Position numbers and translations under genes: made by a program. Below are positions 35,548 to 45,436 of a DNA stretch of 64,000 nt, one piece after another (the first letter of the stretch is position 1; each line of letters opens with the position of its first letter). The stretch comes from Salinisphaera sp. Q1T1-3 (GTDB lineage Bacteria > Pseudomonadota > Gammaproteobacteria > Nevskiales > Salinisphaeraceae): positions 394,641 to 458,640 of the forward strand of contig NZ_QZWD01000001.1 in NCBI RefSeq assembly GCF_003602005.1, read 5' to 3'. The notes under the pieces were generated by a model, which was not told where the DNA came from, made no database searches, and saw nothing but the letters and a program-made list of their open reading frames with translations.

Positions 35548-37896
35548 CTAGAAGTTTGCGCCGAAGGAGAACTGGAACCGGTTGGTTTCGTCCGTCGGGC
35601 GCGATTTGTCCACATAGGCAGCATAGCTGACGCGAAGAAGCCCGAAGAAGGGGGTGAACCAGTCGAAGGCCACACCGGCCGATTTGCCGAGCTTCGATAC
35701 GTCGAAGTCACTGGCGCGATCGTAGACGTTACCCATGTCGTAGAACAGCGAGAAACGCGTGGTCTTGTTGTCCGAATCCAAGAACGTCGGGATGACCAGA
35801 TCGGTCTGGAGCGTGGTCAGGAATTGGCCACCGAACGGGTTGTCGTACGAGTCCTGCGGGCCGAGTCCACCGTTCTCGAAACCACGCACCGACTGGGCAC
35901 CGCCGCCGAAGAAGTTGTCATAGGGCGGCACATCGCTGCCCTTGCCCCAGATCGCGGTCTGGCCGACACGACCGTCGAGCTGTAGAACGACCTTGTCGGA
36001 GAGTTTCGGCACCCAAGAACCGACGCGCAGATAACGCTCGTGCTCGAGACTCGCCTTGTAGTACTCGAGATCCGAACCCGGCCCCTTGATGTTGAACAAC
36101 AGCTGCGTCTGCGAACCTCGCGTGGCGAAGAACGTTCGGTTGCGCGTATCGCGATCGAAGCCGGTCCGCAGCTCATACGTCGTGGCACTACGCCCGTTTT
36201 CGCGAATGAAGTCGGCGACCTGATCGGAGACCACCTGGTCACCGTTTCGATTGACCGCCGTGGTGATCTTGTTGTTTTCCGCCCCCAGACCGGCGCGGAA
36301 CGTCGTGTACTCGGTGATCGGGAAGTTGAACGTCACCGCCCCGCCAACGGAGTTCAAGTCGAAACTCGACCCCGTACGAATCAATTGGTCGGTCTTGCGG
36401 TAGAAGCCCGAGATCGTGCGTGACACGCCTTCCGGCGTGAAATACGGATTCGTGTAGCTGGCCGAGACGCTCTTGGCGTAATCGTTGGTCTGGGCGTTGA
36501 CCTGAATCGTGTTGCCCGTACCGCGGAAGTTGGTGTGTTTGACGCCGCCGTTGATGAGAAAGCCTTCCGAGTCCGAATAGCCCACGCCGGCGTTGATCTG
36601 GCCGGCCGCGCGCTCCGAGACGTCGTAATCGACATTCACGAGATCATCTGTGCCCGGCACCTTTTTCGTATTGACCTTCACGTCCTGCATGAACGGCAGA
36701 CGGGCCAGACGCGTGCGCGATCGCTGGATCGCTCGGCGTGAATACGGCGCCCCTTCGAACTGGCGCATCTCGCGGCGCAGCGTCTGATCGTTGGTCTTTT
36801 CGTTACCGTTGAACACGATCTGGTTCACGTAGGTGCGTTTGCCCGGATCAATGAAGAAAGTCAGGTCGACCGTCTTGTTGTCATCATCGATGCGCGTGAG
36901 CGGATCGACGCTGGCGAACGCATAGCCGAAATCGGCCAGGCCGGAACTGATGTTATCTGCCGACGTCTGGACCTTCTGGCGCGAAAAGGTTTCGTCGTCG
37001 TCCACGGTAACCAGGCGTGCCAGCGAGGCCTGCGGCACGATCATGCTGCCGGCGAACTTCACGTCCTTGATCTTGTACTGGCTGCCCTCGTCCACGTTGA
37101 TCGTGATGAACACGTTTTTCTTGTCGGGCGAAAGCGACACCTGGACCGAACTCACGTTGAACCGGACATAGCCTCGGTTCTGGTAATAGGAGTTCAACGA
37201 TTCGAGATCGCCGACCAGCTTTTCTCGCGAGTAGCGATCGGGGTGCTTCCAGAACGTCAACGGATGCGTATAGAACGCACTATGGGATTTCAGGTTGAAG
37301 ACGTCCTTCAACTGCTCGTCGGAGAACTCATGATTCCCGATGATGTTGATGTCCTTGATCGAGGCGATCGGGCCTTCGGTCACCTTGATATCGATCGAGA
37401 CCCGATTGTTACCGAGATCCTTGACGTCGGTATCGATCTTGACGCTGTAGTAACCGTTGGAATAGTACTGGCGACGCAGTTCCTGCTGAAGCGAGTCCAG
37501 CAGTGATCGCTTGTACAGTTCGCCCTTGGCCAGCCCTTGCTGCTTGAGCGCCTTCTTGAGCTGATCGCCGCCGATGGCCTTGTTGCCCTCGATCTTGAAA
37601 CTGGCGATCTCGGGGCGCTCCGTCACGTTGACGACGAGCGTGCTGCCCTGACGATCCAGTGCCACGTTCTCGAACAGGCCCGAGTCGTAGAGCGCACGAA
37701 TCGACTGCTGGGCACGTGACTCGCTCATGCGGTCGCCGACCGACACCGGTAGATAGGTCAGCACCGTGCCCGGTTCGAGACGCTGAACGCCCTGCACCTT
37801 GATGTTCGAAATCTGAAAGTCGTACGACTGGGCATAAGACCCCGCGGCGTACGCAACCAGCAACACGCCCGCGGCGCGCTTAACCATTCCAGCCAT
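35548..37896 (-). CDS. bamA: Outer membrane assembly protein BamA
   Basis: A 782-residue essential outer-membrane insertase. A signal peptide (AGVLLVAYAAGSYAQS) is followed by five POTRA repeats (about 25-425; first IKVQGVQRLEPGTVLTYLPV) and a 16-strand barrel. The barrel holds the ARGS/VRGF-type motif QSVRGFENGGLGPQ and ends in FQFSFGANF with the terminal Phe. I chose ATG 37896, which follows GGAG; a TTG two codons upstream also fits. Between rseP and skp, as expected. Confidence 0.96.
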   Translation of the reverse strand: MAGMVKRAAGVLLVAYAAGSYAQSYDFQISNIKVQGVQRLEPGTVLTYLPVSVGDRMSESRAQQSIRALYDSGLFENVALDRQGSTLVVNVTERPEIASFKIEGNKAIGGDQLKKALKQQGLAKGELYKRSLLDSLQQELRRQYYSNGYYSVKIDTDVKDLGNNRVSIDIKVTEGPIASIKDINIIGNHEFSDEQLKDVFNLKSHSAFYTHPLTFWKHPDRYSREKLVGDLESLNSYYQNRGYVRFNVSSVQVSLSPDKKNVFITINVDEGSQYKIKDVKFAGSMIVPQASLARLVTVDDDETFSRQKVQTSADNISSGLADFGYAFASVDPLTRIDDDNKTVDLTFFIDPGKRTYVNQIVFNGNEKTNDQTLRREMRQFEGAPYSRRAIQRSRTRLARLPFMQDVKVNTKKVPGTDDLVNVDYDVSERAAGQINAGVGYSDSEGFLINGGVKHTNFRGTGNTIQVNAQTNDYAKSVSASYTNPYFTPEGVSRTISGFYRKTDQLIRTGSSFDLNSVGGAVTFNFPITEYTTFRAGLGAENNKITTAVNRNGDQVVSDQVADFIRENGRSATTYELRTGFDRDTRNRTFFATRGSQTQLLFNIKGPGSDLEYYKASLEHERYLRVGSWVPKLSDKVVLQLDGRVGQTAIWGKGSDVPPYDNFFGGGAQSVRGFENGGLGPQDSYDNPFGGQFLTTLQTDLVIPTFLDSDNKTTRFSLFYDMGNVYDRASDFDVSKLGKSAGVAFDWFTPFFGLLRVSYAAYVDKSRPTDETNRFQFSFGANF

Positions 37897-37909
37897 ATAC
37901 AAAGCTCCG

Positions 37910-39268
37910 CTACCCGAGCAAGCGCAGGATATCGTTATAGAAAGCGACAGTCATGAGCAGTAGCAGCGCGGCTATCCCGACCTGCTGACCGACCGCTTGT
38001 ACGGCCTCTGAAAGAGGCTTGCCCCGAATCCATTCGATCGCATAATACAGAAGATGCCCCCCGTCTAACACCGGGATTGGCAACAGATTTATCAGTGCCA
38101 GGTTGATACTGATGAACGCCAGGAAACTGATGAACGCCACCAGGCCGACCTGGGCACTCTGGCCGGCGACCGTGGCGATCTGGATCGGCCCGCCCACGTT
38201 GTGCCAGGAGATCTGGCCCACCATCATGCGGCCGATCAGGCGCAACGACAACGCCGACAGGTCCCAGGTCTGGGACAGCGCCGCCGGCACGGCTGCCACG
38301 GGGCCGAGCTGGCGGACCGTCTGCATGTCCGACCATGCCCCCGGCGCGACACCGATCGCGGCACCGAGTTTGCCGACCGCCTGGCCGTCATCCTGTTCGC
38401 GGGCCAGCGTGACCGGCAGTGTCTGTATCGCCCCGTCGCGCCGGATGCGCAGGTCGATACGTTCGCCGGGATGCGCCCGTATCGCCTCGATCAGTCCGCG
38501 TGGCGAGCCGATTGACTGTCCGTCCACGGCAAGCACCGCATCGCCCTTGGCCAGACCGGCCTGACCTGCCGGCGAATCGGCCAGGACACGTTCGATCAAC
38601 GGCGTCGCCGGTGGCTCGTAGGTCGACAGACCGATCTTGTCGAACAACGCCTGCGGATCTGCCGGCGCGCCTTGAAGATCAAGCCGCGCGGTACGGGTCT
38701 CACCGTCGGGCGAAGTCACCCGGGCCGTGACCGTACGGCCATCCAGCGCCCGTTCGACCAGAGCCATGCGCAACGTCTGCCAGTCTTCGATCGACTGGCC
38801 GCCCAGTGAGACGATCCGGTCGCCCGCATGAAGCCCGGCCTGCGCAGCCGGCGTGTCCGCGGCCGGCTGCGCAATGATCGGCTTGATGCCCGGCACGCCA
38901 AGCATCATGACCAGCCAGTAGGCCAGAATCGCGAACAGAATATTCACGCCCGGCCCGGCCGCGACGATGGCAATACGCCGCCAGGGATGAACCCGGTTGA
39001 AGGCAAACGGCTTGTCTGCATCGTCGACCGGCGCTTCCCGCTCGTCGAGCATCTTGACGTAGCCGCCGAGCGGCAGCGCCGAGAGACGGTACTCGATGCC
39101 GGTACGCTGACTGGTCCAGCCCCAGAGCCGCCCACCGAACCCGATGGAGTAACGCAAGACACGCACGCCCAGGCGGCGCGCGACCCAGAAGTGCCCGTAT
39201 TCGTGAACGGACACCAGCACACCGATCGCCACCAGAAATGCCAGCACGGAAATAAGGAGCTGACTCAT
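37910..39268 (-). CDS. rseP: Site-2 metalloprotease RseP
   Basis: A 452-residue inner-membrane zinc protease that cleaves anti-sigma factor RseA and signal-peptide remnants. The zinc motif is SVHEYGHFWVARRLG in TM1; two PDZ domains occupy the periplasmic loop; the second metal motif is PIPVLDGGHLLYYAIE near the C-terminus. ATG 39268 follows a GGGGGCGGCG stretch. In most gammaproteobacteria dxr lies just upstream; here cdsA is only 91 bp away and dxr is absent. Confidence 0.95.
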   Translation of the reverse strand: MSQLLISVLAFLVAIGVLVSVHEYGHFWVARRLGVRVLRYSIGFGGRLWGWTSQRTGIEYRLSALPLGGYVKMLDEREAPVDDADKPFAFNRVHPWRRIAIVAAGPGVNILFAILAYWLVMMLGVPGIKPIIAQPAADTPAAQAGLHAGDRIVSLGGQSIEDWQTLRMALVERALDGRTVTARVTSPDGETRTARLDLQGAPADPQALFDKIGLSTYEPPATPLIERVLADSPAGQAGLAKGDAVLAVDGQSIGSPRGLIEAIRAHPGERIDLRIRRDGAIQTLPVTLAREQDDGQAVGKLGAAIGVAPGAWSDMQTVRQLGPVAAVPAALSQTWDLSALSLRLIGRMMVGQISWHNVGGPIQIATVAGQSAQVGLVAFISFLAFISINLALINLLPIPVLDGGHLLYYAIEWIRGKPLSEAVQAVGQQVGIAALLLLMTVAFYNDILRLLG

Positions 39269-39359
39269 CGCCGCCCCCTGCCGAATCGCTTGGCATGGCG
39301 TAAAGCCGGTTGTGGCACACAACGGCTGACCATGAAATTGTGATCGTTGAAGCCGATCA

Positions 39360-40181
39360 TCAACGCATGAGCAACAGGCCCACAACGAACCACGGCGCGG
39401 CGGCCGTCAGGCTGTCGAGCCGATCGAGCACGCCACCGTGGCCCGGGAACAGAAAACCACTGTCCTTGAGGCCGGCCTGGCGTTTGAACATGCTGATGGT
39501 GAGGTCACCCACGATGGAGATCAGTGCGATCCACGCGCCGAGAACGATGAACGCGAGTATACGCATGCTCGGCAGGCCCAGAAGAAACGCGCCCGCAGCC
39601 CCCGTCAGCATGGCTGCCGCCACGCCGCCCAGCGCGCCTTCCACCGTCTTGCCCGGACTGACGTTGACGAGCAGTTTGCGCCGCCCGAGCGTTCGTCCGG
39701 CGGCATAGGCCCCGGTGTCCGCGCCCCAGACCATCACACAAAGCAGCAACACCAGTGATGGACCGTGATCCGATTGGTGGATATAGGCCAGCGCCGCGAC
39801 CGGCGCGCTGAGCACGATGCAGCCCACGATGCCGGCAAGCGGCCGCCGCCCGAGCAGATGGTGCCAACCGCGCGGAAAACGGGCCAGCTGGCCGATCACG
39901 AGCAACCAGAACAGACTGGCCACCGCGATTACGGCGACATCCGGCGTCACCATCCCTGTACTGTCGCGCAGACCACCGAGCAGCATCAAGCAAGCGGCCA
40001 CAAGCACGACGAAGACGCTGCGGCCGGCCGTGGAAAGTGCCATCAGACCGCCCCACTCCCAGGCCGCGAACAGCATGAGAACCGCCACGACCGTCGCGAT
40101 ACCCCAGGTCGGCAGGAACAGAATGGCCGCGACCGTGATCGGCAGCGCCACGGCCGCCGTGAGAATGCGTTGATAGAGCAT
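39360..40181 (-). CDS. cdsA: Phosphatidate cytidylyltransferase CdsA
   Basis: A 273-residue multi-pass membrane enzyme that makes CDP-diacylglycerol for phospholipid synthesis. The family signature is GKTVEGALGGVAAAMLTGA and, near the end, SIVGDLTISMFKRQAGLKDSGFLFPGHGG with the metal-binding Asp residues. About eight hydrophobic segments are visible. Its start overlaps the uppS stop (TGATG). Confidence 0.95.
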   Translation of the reverse strand: MLYQRILTAAVALPITVAAILFLPTWGIATVVAVLMLFAAWEWGGLMALSTAGRSVFVVLVAACLMLLGGLRDSTGMVTPDVAVIAVASLFWLLVIGQLARFPRGWHHLLGRRPLAGIVGCIVLSAPVAALAYIHQSDHGPSLVLLLCVMVWGADTGAYAAGRTLGRRKLLVNVSPGKTVEGALGGVAAAMLTGAAGAFLLGLPSMRILAFIVLGAWIALISIVGDLTISMFKRQAGLKDSGFLFPGHGGVLDRLDSLTAAAPWFVVGLLLMR

Positions 40182-40921
40182 CAGCGCCTCGCAGCCGGCG
40201 CCGCCACCAGACCGAAGCGACGCTCGCGGCCGGCAAACCAGTCGAGCGCCCCGGCCAGCACCGTCTCATCGAAATCCGGCCACAGCACATCAGTGAAGAA
40301 CAGCTCGCTGTAGGCGAGATCCCAGAGCAGGAAGTTGCTGATCCGGCACTCACCGCCGGTCCGGATGAGCAGATCGGGCACCGGCCAGCCGGACAGGCTC
40401 ATGCCCGCCGAGAACTGGCTTTCGTCGATTTCGTCGACCGTCATGTCGCCGGCTTGTACTGCCGCCGCCAGATCCCGGGCGCGACGCACGATGTCCCAAC
40501 GCCCCCCGTAGTCGACCGCGATGATCAACCGCAACCCGTCGTTGTCGGCCGTACGGCTTTCCGCCGCCGCCATTTCGTTGGCCAGCGCCGCCGAAAACCG
40601 TGATCGGTCGCCGATGAACGACAGGCGGACGTCATTGGCATCCAGCCCGGCCAGCTCCTTGCGGATGGTCCGGCGCAGCAGGTCCATCAGCAGACGCACT
40701 TCGTGCGTCGGCCGACGCCAGTTCTCGCTCGAGAACGCGAAGAGCGTGAGCGCCTCGATGCCCGCGCGGGACGCAGACTCGACGACCTCGTGGGCGACCT
40801 TCGCGCCACGACGATGACCGGCTGCGCGCGGCAGACCGCGATTGCGTGCCCAGCGGCCATTGCCGTCCATGATGACGGCGACATGACGGGGCTTGGGGTC
40901 TTGCGTCTCGCCGCGCGCCAT
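40181..40921 (-). CDS. uppS: Undecaprenyl diphosphate synthase
   Basis: A 246-residue cis-prenyltransferase that lengthens farnesyl diphosphate with isopentenyl diphosphate to make the lipid carrier for peptidoglycan. Marks: HVAVIMDGNGRWARNRGL with the catalytic Asp, TLFAFSSENWRRP, and the C-terminal LLIRTGGECRISNFLLWDLAYSEL. It consumes isoprenoid precursors, so the cell must make IPP by some route even though the MEP genes normally found in this neighbourhood are missing. Confidence 0.96.
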   Translation of the reverse strand: MARGETQDPKPRHVAVIMDGNGRWARNRGLPRAAGHRRGAKVAHEVVESASRAGIEALTLFAFSSENWRRPTHEVRLLMDLLRRTIRKELAGLDANDVRLSFIGDRSRFSAALANEMAAAESRTADNDGLRLIIAVDYGGRWDIVRRARDLAAAVQAGDMTVDEIDESQFSAGMSLSGWPVPDLLIRTGGECRISNFLLWDLAYSELFFTDVLWPDFDETVLAGALDWFAGRERRFGLVAAPAARR

Positions 40922-41478
40922 CAGACCGTCATGATCTCCTGCTCTTTCTCGCCGAGCAGAGCATCGATGCGCTCGATGTGCTCGTCGGTGAGCTTCTGGA
41001 TACGCTCTTCGCCACCGTGCTGCTCGTCCTCGGTGATTTCCTTTTCCTTGACGAGCTCTTTCATGTCCGCGTTGGCATCGCGACGCACGTTACGCACGGC
41101 CACACGTGTGTCCTCGGCCTCCGAGCGCAGTACCTTGACCAGATCCTTGCGACGCTCTTCGGTCATGGGCGGCAGCACGATACGGATCACCTGACCCGCG
41201 GTCGACGGGTTGAGCCCCAGATTGGCCGTCATGATGGCTTTTTCGACCGGCTGGACCATGCTCTTCTCATAAGGCATGACGGTGATGGTCCGCGCGTCTT
41301 CGGTGGCCACGTTGGCGGCCTGGTTCAGGGGCACCTCGACGCCGTAGTACTCGACCGTGACGTGATCGAGCAGCGAGGTCGAGGCCCGACCGGTCCGGAT
41401 CTTGGCGAAGTCTTCGCGCATGACGCTGATGCTCTTGTCCATGCGCTGCTTCGCGTCAGCATAGATATCGTCGATCAT
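40921..41478 (-). CDS. frr: Ribosome recycling factor
   Basis: A 185-residue factor that splits post-termination ribosomes with EF-G. It has the typical two-domain sequence: [69 protein letters not shown]. It overlaps both pyrH and uppS by a few bases and is thus in one operon. Confidence 0.98.
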   Translation of the reverse strand: MIDDIYADAKQRMDKSISVMREDFAKIRTGRASTSLLDHVTVEYYGVEVPLNQAANVATEDARTITVMPYEKSMVQPVEKAIMTANLGLNPSTAGQVIRIVLPPMTEERRKDLVKVLRSEAEDTRVAVRNVRRDANADMKELVKEKEITEDEQHGGEERIQKLTDEHIERIDALLGEKEQEIMTV

Positions 41479-42224
41479 CGATTGGCTCTCGTGGTGTTGT
41501 TGTCGACCAGCGTGCCGACGTCATCAGCGCCCATCACGACCTGCATCAGGTCGCCCGGGCTGTTGATGTCGAACACACGCAGCGGCATGCCGTTGTCGCG
41601 GCACAGCACGATGGCCGTGGTATCCATGACTGCCAGCCGCTGGTCGATGACTTCATCGTAGGTGAGATGCGTGTAGCGCTTCGCGCTGGCGTCGCTCATC
41701 GGATCGGCGCTGTAGATGCCGTCCACCTTGGTGGCCTTGAGCATGAGATCGGCGTTGATCTCGATGGCCCGCAGGCTCGCCGCCGAATCGGTCGTGAAAA
41801 AGGGATTGCCCGTGCCGGCGGCAAAGACCACCACACGCCCCTTTTCCAGATGCCGGATGGCGCGACGCCGGATATAGTCCTCGCAGACCTGGTTGATGCG
41901 TACCGCCGACATGACACGGGCGTTCATCCCGGCATGCTCGATCGCATCCTGCAGGGCCAGCGCATTGATCACGGTGGACAGCATGCCCATCTGATCGCCG
42001 GTGACGCGATCCATGCCACGTCCGGCCAGTCCCACGCCGCGAAAGATGTTGCCACCCCCCACGACCAGGGCGACCTGTACGCGGGCCTCGACCAGCTCGC
42101 GGATCTCGCCGGCCAGGCGTTCGACGACATCAGCCGAGATCCCGAACTGCTCCCGTCCCATGAGAGCCTCGCCGCTCAGCTTGAGAAGAACACGGCGATA
42201 GCTCGGAATCGGTTTATCGGTCAT
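41475..42224 (-). CDS. pyrH: Uridylate kinase
   Basis: A 249-residue hexameric UMP kinase of the amino-acid kinase family. Motifs: [23 protein letters not shown], and [20 protein letters not shown]. It heads the long leftward pyrH-frr-uppS-cdsA-rseP-bamA run and is separated from tsf by a strong terminator. Confidence 0.97.
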   Translation of the reverse strand: MTDKPIPSYRRVLLKLSGEALMGREQFGISADVVERLAGEIRELVEARVQVALVVGGGNIFRGVGLAGRGMDRVTGDQMGMLSTVINALALQDAIEHAGMNARVMSAVRINQVCEDYIRRRAIRHLEKGRVVVFAAGTGNPFFTTDSAASLRAIEINADLMLKATKVDGIYSADPMSDASAKRYTHLTYDEVIDQRLAVMDTTAIVLCRDNGMPLRVFDINSPGDLMQVVMGADDVGTLVDNNTTRANR

Positions 42225-42301
42225 GGGCGGCGCATCCCGTCGGTGTCACAAACGCGCGAATTATGTCACACGCACCCGCCGATGCCGGAAGCCCGGCGGG
42301 C

Positions 42302-42331
42302 AAAAAAAAGCCGGCTGCCGAAGCAGCCGGC
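42302..42331 (-). terminator. Rho-independent terminator after tsf
   Basis: A perfect 9-bp stem GCCGGCTGC/GCAGCCGGC with a UUCG-type tetraloop is followed by eight Us on the leftward strand. It ends the rpsB-tsf transcript before pyrH. Confidence 0.92.
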
Positions 42332-42343
42332 GTTTTCGAGGCA

Positions 42344-43225
42344 TCAGGCCGAGGTGCCGGCCTGTTTCTTGACCTCTTCGGCGAAGTCCTCGGTCTTTTT
42401 CTCGATACCCTCGCCGACTTCCAGCCGCGCGTAGTCGAGAACCCTGGCGCCTTTTTCCGAGACGAGCTTCGCGACGGTCTGGTCCGGATCCTTGACGAAC
42501 GGCTGACCCATCAGCGTGATCTCGCCGAGATACTTGTTCAGGCGGCCTTCGACCATCTTCTCGATGATGTGATCGGGCTTGCCGGAATCACGCGCCTGCG
42601 ACATGAGATGTTCTTTCTCGGCGTTGCGGCGCTCTTCCGGCACGTCCTCGGCGGACAGATGCGCGGGCGCAGATGCAGCCACGTGCATCGCCAGATCCCG
42701 TGCCAGCGCCTCGTCGCCGCCTTCAATGGCGACAGCACTGGCGATGCGGGCACCGTGCGAGTATACGTCGAGTGTGCCGCCAACCGCTTCGATGCGCGAG
42801 AAACGACGTACCGTGATGTTCTCGCCGAGCGTCGAGATCAGCTCGCGACGACGGTCTTCAACCGTCTGACCGGCCATCGGCAGGTCGTTGATTTCGTCAG
42901 CGGAAGCCGGCTTCTTCTCGAGCACGAGCTCGGCCAGCGCATTGGCGAAGTCGACGAAGTCGTCGTTCTTGCCGACGAAATCGGTTTCGCAGTTGACCTC
43001 GACCAGCACCGCGGCGTCCTTGGCCGTGGACGTCGCCGTGGCGATACGGCCCTCGGCGGCCACCCGACCGGCCTTCTTGTCGGCCTTGGCCAACCCTTCA
43101 CGACGCATGGCCTCGGCAGCGGCTTCGATATCGCCTTCGGCGGCCTGCAAGGCCTTCTTGCATTCCATCATGCCCGCGCCGGTGCGTTCGCGGAGCTCTT
43201 TCACCAGAGCTGCACTGATTGCCAT
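42344..43225 (-). CDS. tsf: Elongation factor Ts
   Basis: A 293-residue nucleotide-exchange factor for EF-Tu. The N-terminal signature is LVKELRERTGAGMMECKKAL, and the core TDFVGKNDDF region follows (VEVNCETDFVGKN). A GGAG site precedes the ATG. It is co-transcribed with rpsB and closed by the terminator at 42302-42331. Confidence 0.97.
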   Translation of the reverse strand: MAISAALVKELRERTGAGMMECKKALQAAEGDIEAAAEAMRREGLAKADKKAGRVAAEGRIATATSTAKDAAVLVEVNCETDFVGKNDDFVDFANALAELVLEKKPASADEINDLPMAGQTVEDRRRELISTLGENITVRRFSRIEAVGGTLDVYSHGARIASAVAIEGGDEALARDLAMHVAASAPAHLSAEDVPEERRNAEKEHLMSQARDSGKPDHIIEKMVEGRLNKYLGEITLMGQPFVKDPDQTVAKLVSEKGARVLDYARLEVGEGIEKKTEDFAEEVKKQAGTSA

Positions 43226-43252
43226 TTTTTGACTCCAGAAAAGTGGACGGAT

Positions 43253-43273
43253 GCGGCCGCGCGCAGCGGCCGC
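43253..43273 (-). other. GCGGCCGC inverted pair between rpsB and tsf
   Basis: Two copies of the self-palindromic GCGGCCGC, 5 nt apart, make a perfect 8-bp hairpin in the rpsB-tsf gap. It has no U-run. In E. coli the rpsB-tsf gap also contains an attenuating hairpin (general knowledge), so this may lower tsf relative to rpsB. Confidence 0.55.
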
Positions 43274-43285
43274 GCTCCCAATTGC

Positions 43286-44200
43286 TTATCGGTCGGACTG
43301 CTGCGGGTCGGCCTTGGTCGGCTCTTCAGCCGGCACCGAGGCGACATCGCCCAGCGAAGCCGTGGCGGTCGGCTCGGCCTCGCCCTGCGACTCCTGAATC
43401 ACCGAATTCTGGGTAGCCTTGGACTCGGCCTGGGCTTCGGCCGGCTTGCCCGGCTCATGGGTCTCGCCCTCGGCCTGCACATCAGTGATGTCCTCACCCA
43501 CGCCCGAGAACTGGCCCTTGCTGCCACGACCGGCCAGCACGGCGTCGGCCGCCATCTGGCTGTAGATGCGGATCGCGCGAATCGCATCGTCGTTGCCGGG
43601 AATGACGACGTCGATGCCCTGCGGCGAGCAGTTGGTGTCGACCACGGCCACGACCGGGATACCGAGCTTGCGTGCTTCGTCGATGGCGATCTTCTCGAAG
43701 CCGACATCGATCACGAACAGCGCGTCCGGCAGGCTCGTCATTTCCTTGATGCCGCCGATCGAACGCTCGAGCTTGTCGCGCTCGCGATACAGATCGAGCG
43801 CCTCGCGCTTGTTGAGCTTGCGGATCGAGCCGTCTTCGATCATCTGCTCGAGATCGTGCAGGCGCTGGATCGAGTTCTTGACCGTCTTGAAGTTGGTCAA
43901 CATGCCACCGAGCCAGCGGTAGTTGACGAACGGCATGCCGGCACGCTGGGCCTGCTTGCCGATCGCCTCGCGCGCGGCCCGCTTGGTGCCGACGAACATG
44001 ATGTTGCCGCCGTTGGCCGCGAGCCGGCTGATGTAATTATAGGCATCCTTGATCAGCGGCAGCGTCTGTTCAAGGTTGATGATGTGGATCTTGTTGCGAT
44101 GGCCGAAAATGTACGGACCCATCTTCGGGTTCCAGTAACGCGTACGATGGCCGAAATGCACGCCGGCCTCGAGCAGCTGGCGCATGCTGATATCGCTCAT
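43286..44200 (-). CDS. rpsB: 30S ribosomal protein S2, with long acidic C-terminal tail
   Basis: A 304-residue S2 protein. The core (about 1-240) is standard: [57 protein letters not shown]. The last roughly 65 residues are an added Glu/Gln/Ser/Pro-rich acidic tail ([36 protein letters not shown]); E. coli S2 ends near 241. ATG 44200 is preceded by GGAG. It is divergent from map. Confidence 0.95.
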   Translation of the reverse strand: MSDISMRQLLEAGVHFGHRTRYWNPKMGPYIFGHRNKIHIINLEQTLPLIKDAYNYISRLAANGGNIMFVGTKRAAREAIGKQAQRAGMPFVNYRWLGGMLTNFKTVKNSIQRLHDLEQMIEDGSIRKLNKREALDLYRERDKLERSIGGIKEMTSLPDALFVIDVGFEKIAIDEARKLGIPVVAVVDTNCSPQGIDVVIPGNDDAIRAIRIYSQMAADAVLAGRGSKGQFSGVGEDITDVQAEGETHEPGKPAEAQAESKATQNSVIQESQGEAEPTATASLGDVASVPAEEPTKADPQQSDR

Positions 44201-44664
44201 AGATTGTCTCCGGGTTGAGCCTCCGCACATCCCATGAAGCAACCCGTCGAAACGGGCACCCAGCTTCATGTGTCGAAGTGCGTGTGTAATTGAAATATAT
44301 GACGGCACGATGGCCGCAGCGCGCGGCGATTGCCGCGAACGCCGGCGGTTTATACCATAGCCCACCTCGACAGGCCAGAGTCAGTTGCCGCTCGAACGAT
44401 GCCACTCTCGCCGCGCCGGGCGCCGCCGTTTCGACATGCGCCCTGCGGCGGACCAATCCGCATGTGCCGCGCCCTGCCGAACGTCGTTGACGCCTCGGCT
44501 GGCCGGCATGCTCGCGCAGTCGCGTAGAATTCGCGGCAGCGCAGCGTCTTCCGGACACGACCGCCGGCCTGGCTCTGAAACCCGCGACGCGGATGCGATG
44601 CCGTGCGCGACACCCCGAACACAAACGCTGCCGCCTCGATTCGAAAGCCAAGGATATCCGTCAG
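44201..44664. other. Divergent rpsB/map control region
   Basis: A 464-bp gene-free stretch that must hold the promoters of rpsB (leftward) and map (rightward). Nearest rpsB is the hairpin leader described separately. A TATAAA on the leftward strand at 44349-44354 is a candidate rpsB -10 with no convincing -35. Open frames in this stretch have no protein similarity that I recognise. Confidence 0.5.
44233..44270 (-). promoter_or_regulatory. Structured rpsB 5' leader, possible S2 autoregulatory site
   Basis: An outer 8-bp perfect stem (CATGAAGC with GCTTCATG) encloses an inner 5-bp stem CCCGT/ACGGG with a tetraloop, about 33 nt before the rpsB start. Gammaproteobacterial rpsB mRNAs are known to carry a conserved 5' structure bound by S2. 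I infer that this is its equivalent here; the sequence match itself was not tested. Confidence 0.45.
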
Positions 44665-45432
44665 ATGAGCGCAACGATCAAGACGCCCGAAGAACAGGAA
44701 AAGATGCGCGAGGCCGGTCGTCTCGCGGCCATGGTCCTCGACATGATCGGACCGTATGTGGTCCCGGGCGTGACCACGGACGAACTCAACACGCGCTGCC
44801 ACGATTACATGGTCGATGAGCTCGGCACCACGCCCGCGCCGCTCAACTACAACGGCTTTCCGAAATCCGTGTGCACATCGGTCAACCATGTGGTGTGTCA
44901 CGGCATTCCCGGCGACAAGCAGCTCAAGAAAGGCGATTCCGTCAATATCGACGTAACGCTCATCAAGGACGGCTACCACGGTGACACCTCGCGCATGTTC
45001 TTTGCCGGCGAACCGTCGGTGAAAGCGGCGCGGGTCTCCGATATCGCCGAGCGCGCGCTCTATGTCGGCATCGACCAGGTGCGCCCGGGCGCCACACTCG
45101 GCGACATCGGCGCGGCGATCCAGACATTCGTCGAATCACAGCGCGCCTCGGTCGTGCGCGAGTACTGTGGCCACGGCATCGGCCGCGGCTTTCACGAGGA
45201 GCCACAGGTGCTGCATTACGGCACGGCCGGCAGCGGCACGACGCTGGAAGCCGGCATGACCTTCACCATCGAGCCGATGGTCAATGCCGGTAAACGTCAT
45301 GTGAAACTGCTGCCCGACGGCTGGACGGTGGTCACCAAGGATCACTCGCTCTCGGCACAGTGGGAACACACGATCCTCGTCACCGAGGACGGCGTCGAAA
45401 TTCTCACGCCGAGCCAGCTGGCCACCGCCTGA
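44665..45432 (+). CDS. map: Methionine aminopeptidase
   Basis: A 255-residue type I enzyme that removes the start methionine. The metal ligands are visible: NIDVTLIKDGYHGDTSR (two Asp), CGHGIGRGFHEEP (His), TFTIEPM (Glu), and AQWEHTILVTEDG (Glu). An AAGGA site precedes the ATG at 44665. glnD follows 4 bases after the stop, the usual gammaproteobacterial pair. Confidence 0.97.
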   Translation: MSATIKTPEEQEKMREAGRLAAMVLDMIGPYVVPGVTTDELNTRCHDYMVDELGTTPAPLNYNGFPKSVCTSVNHVVCHGIPGDKQLKKGDSVNIDVTLIKDGYHGDTSRMFFAGEPSVKAARVSDIAERALYVGIDQVRPGATLGDIGAAIQTFVESQRASVVREYCGHGIGRGFHEEPQVLHYGTAGSGTTLEAGMTFTIEPMVNAGKRHVKLLPDGWTVVTKDHSLSAQWEHTILVTEDGVEILTPSQLATA

Positions 45433-45436
45433 GACC

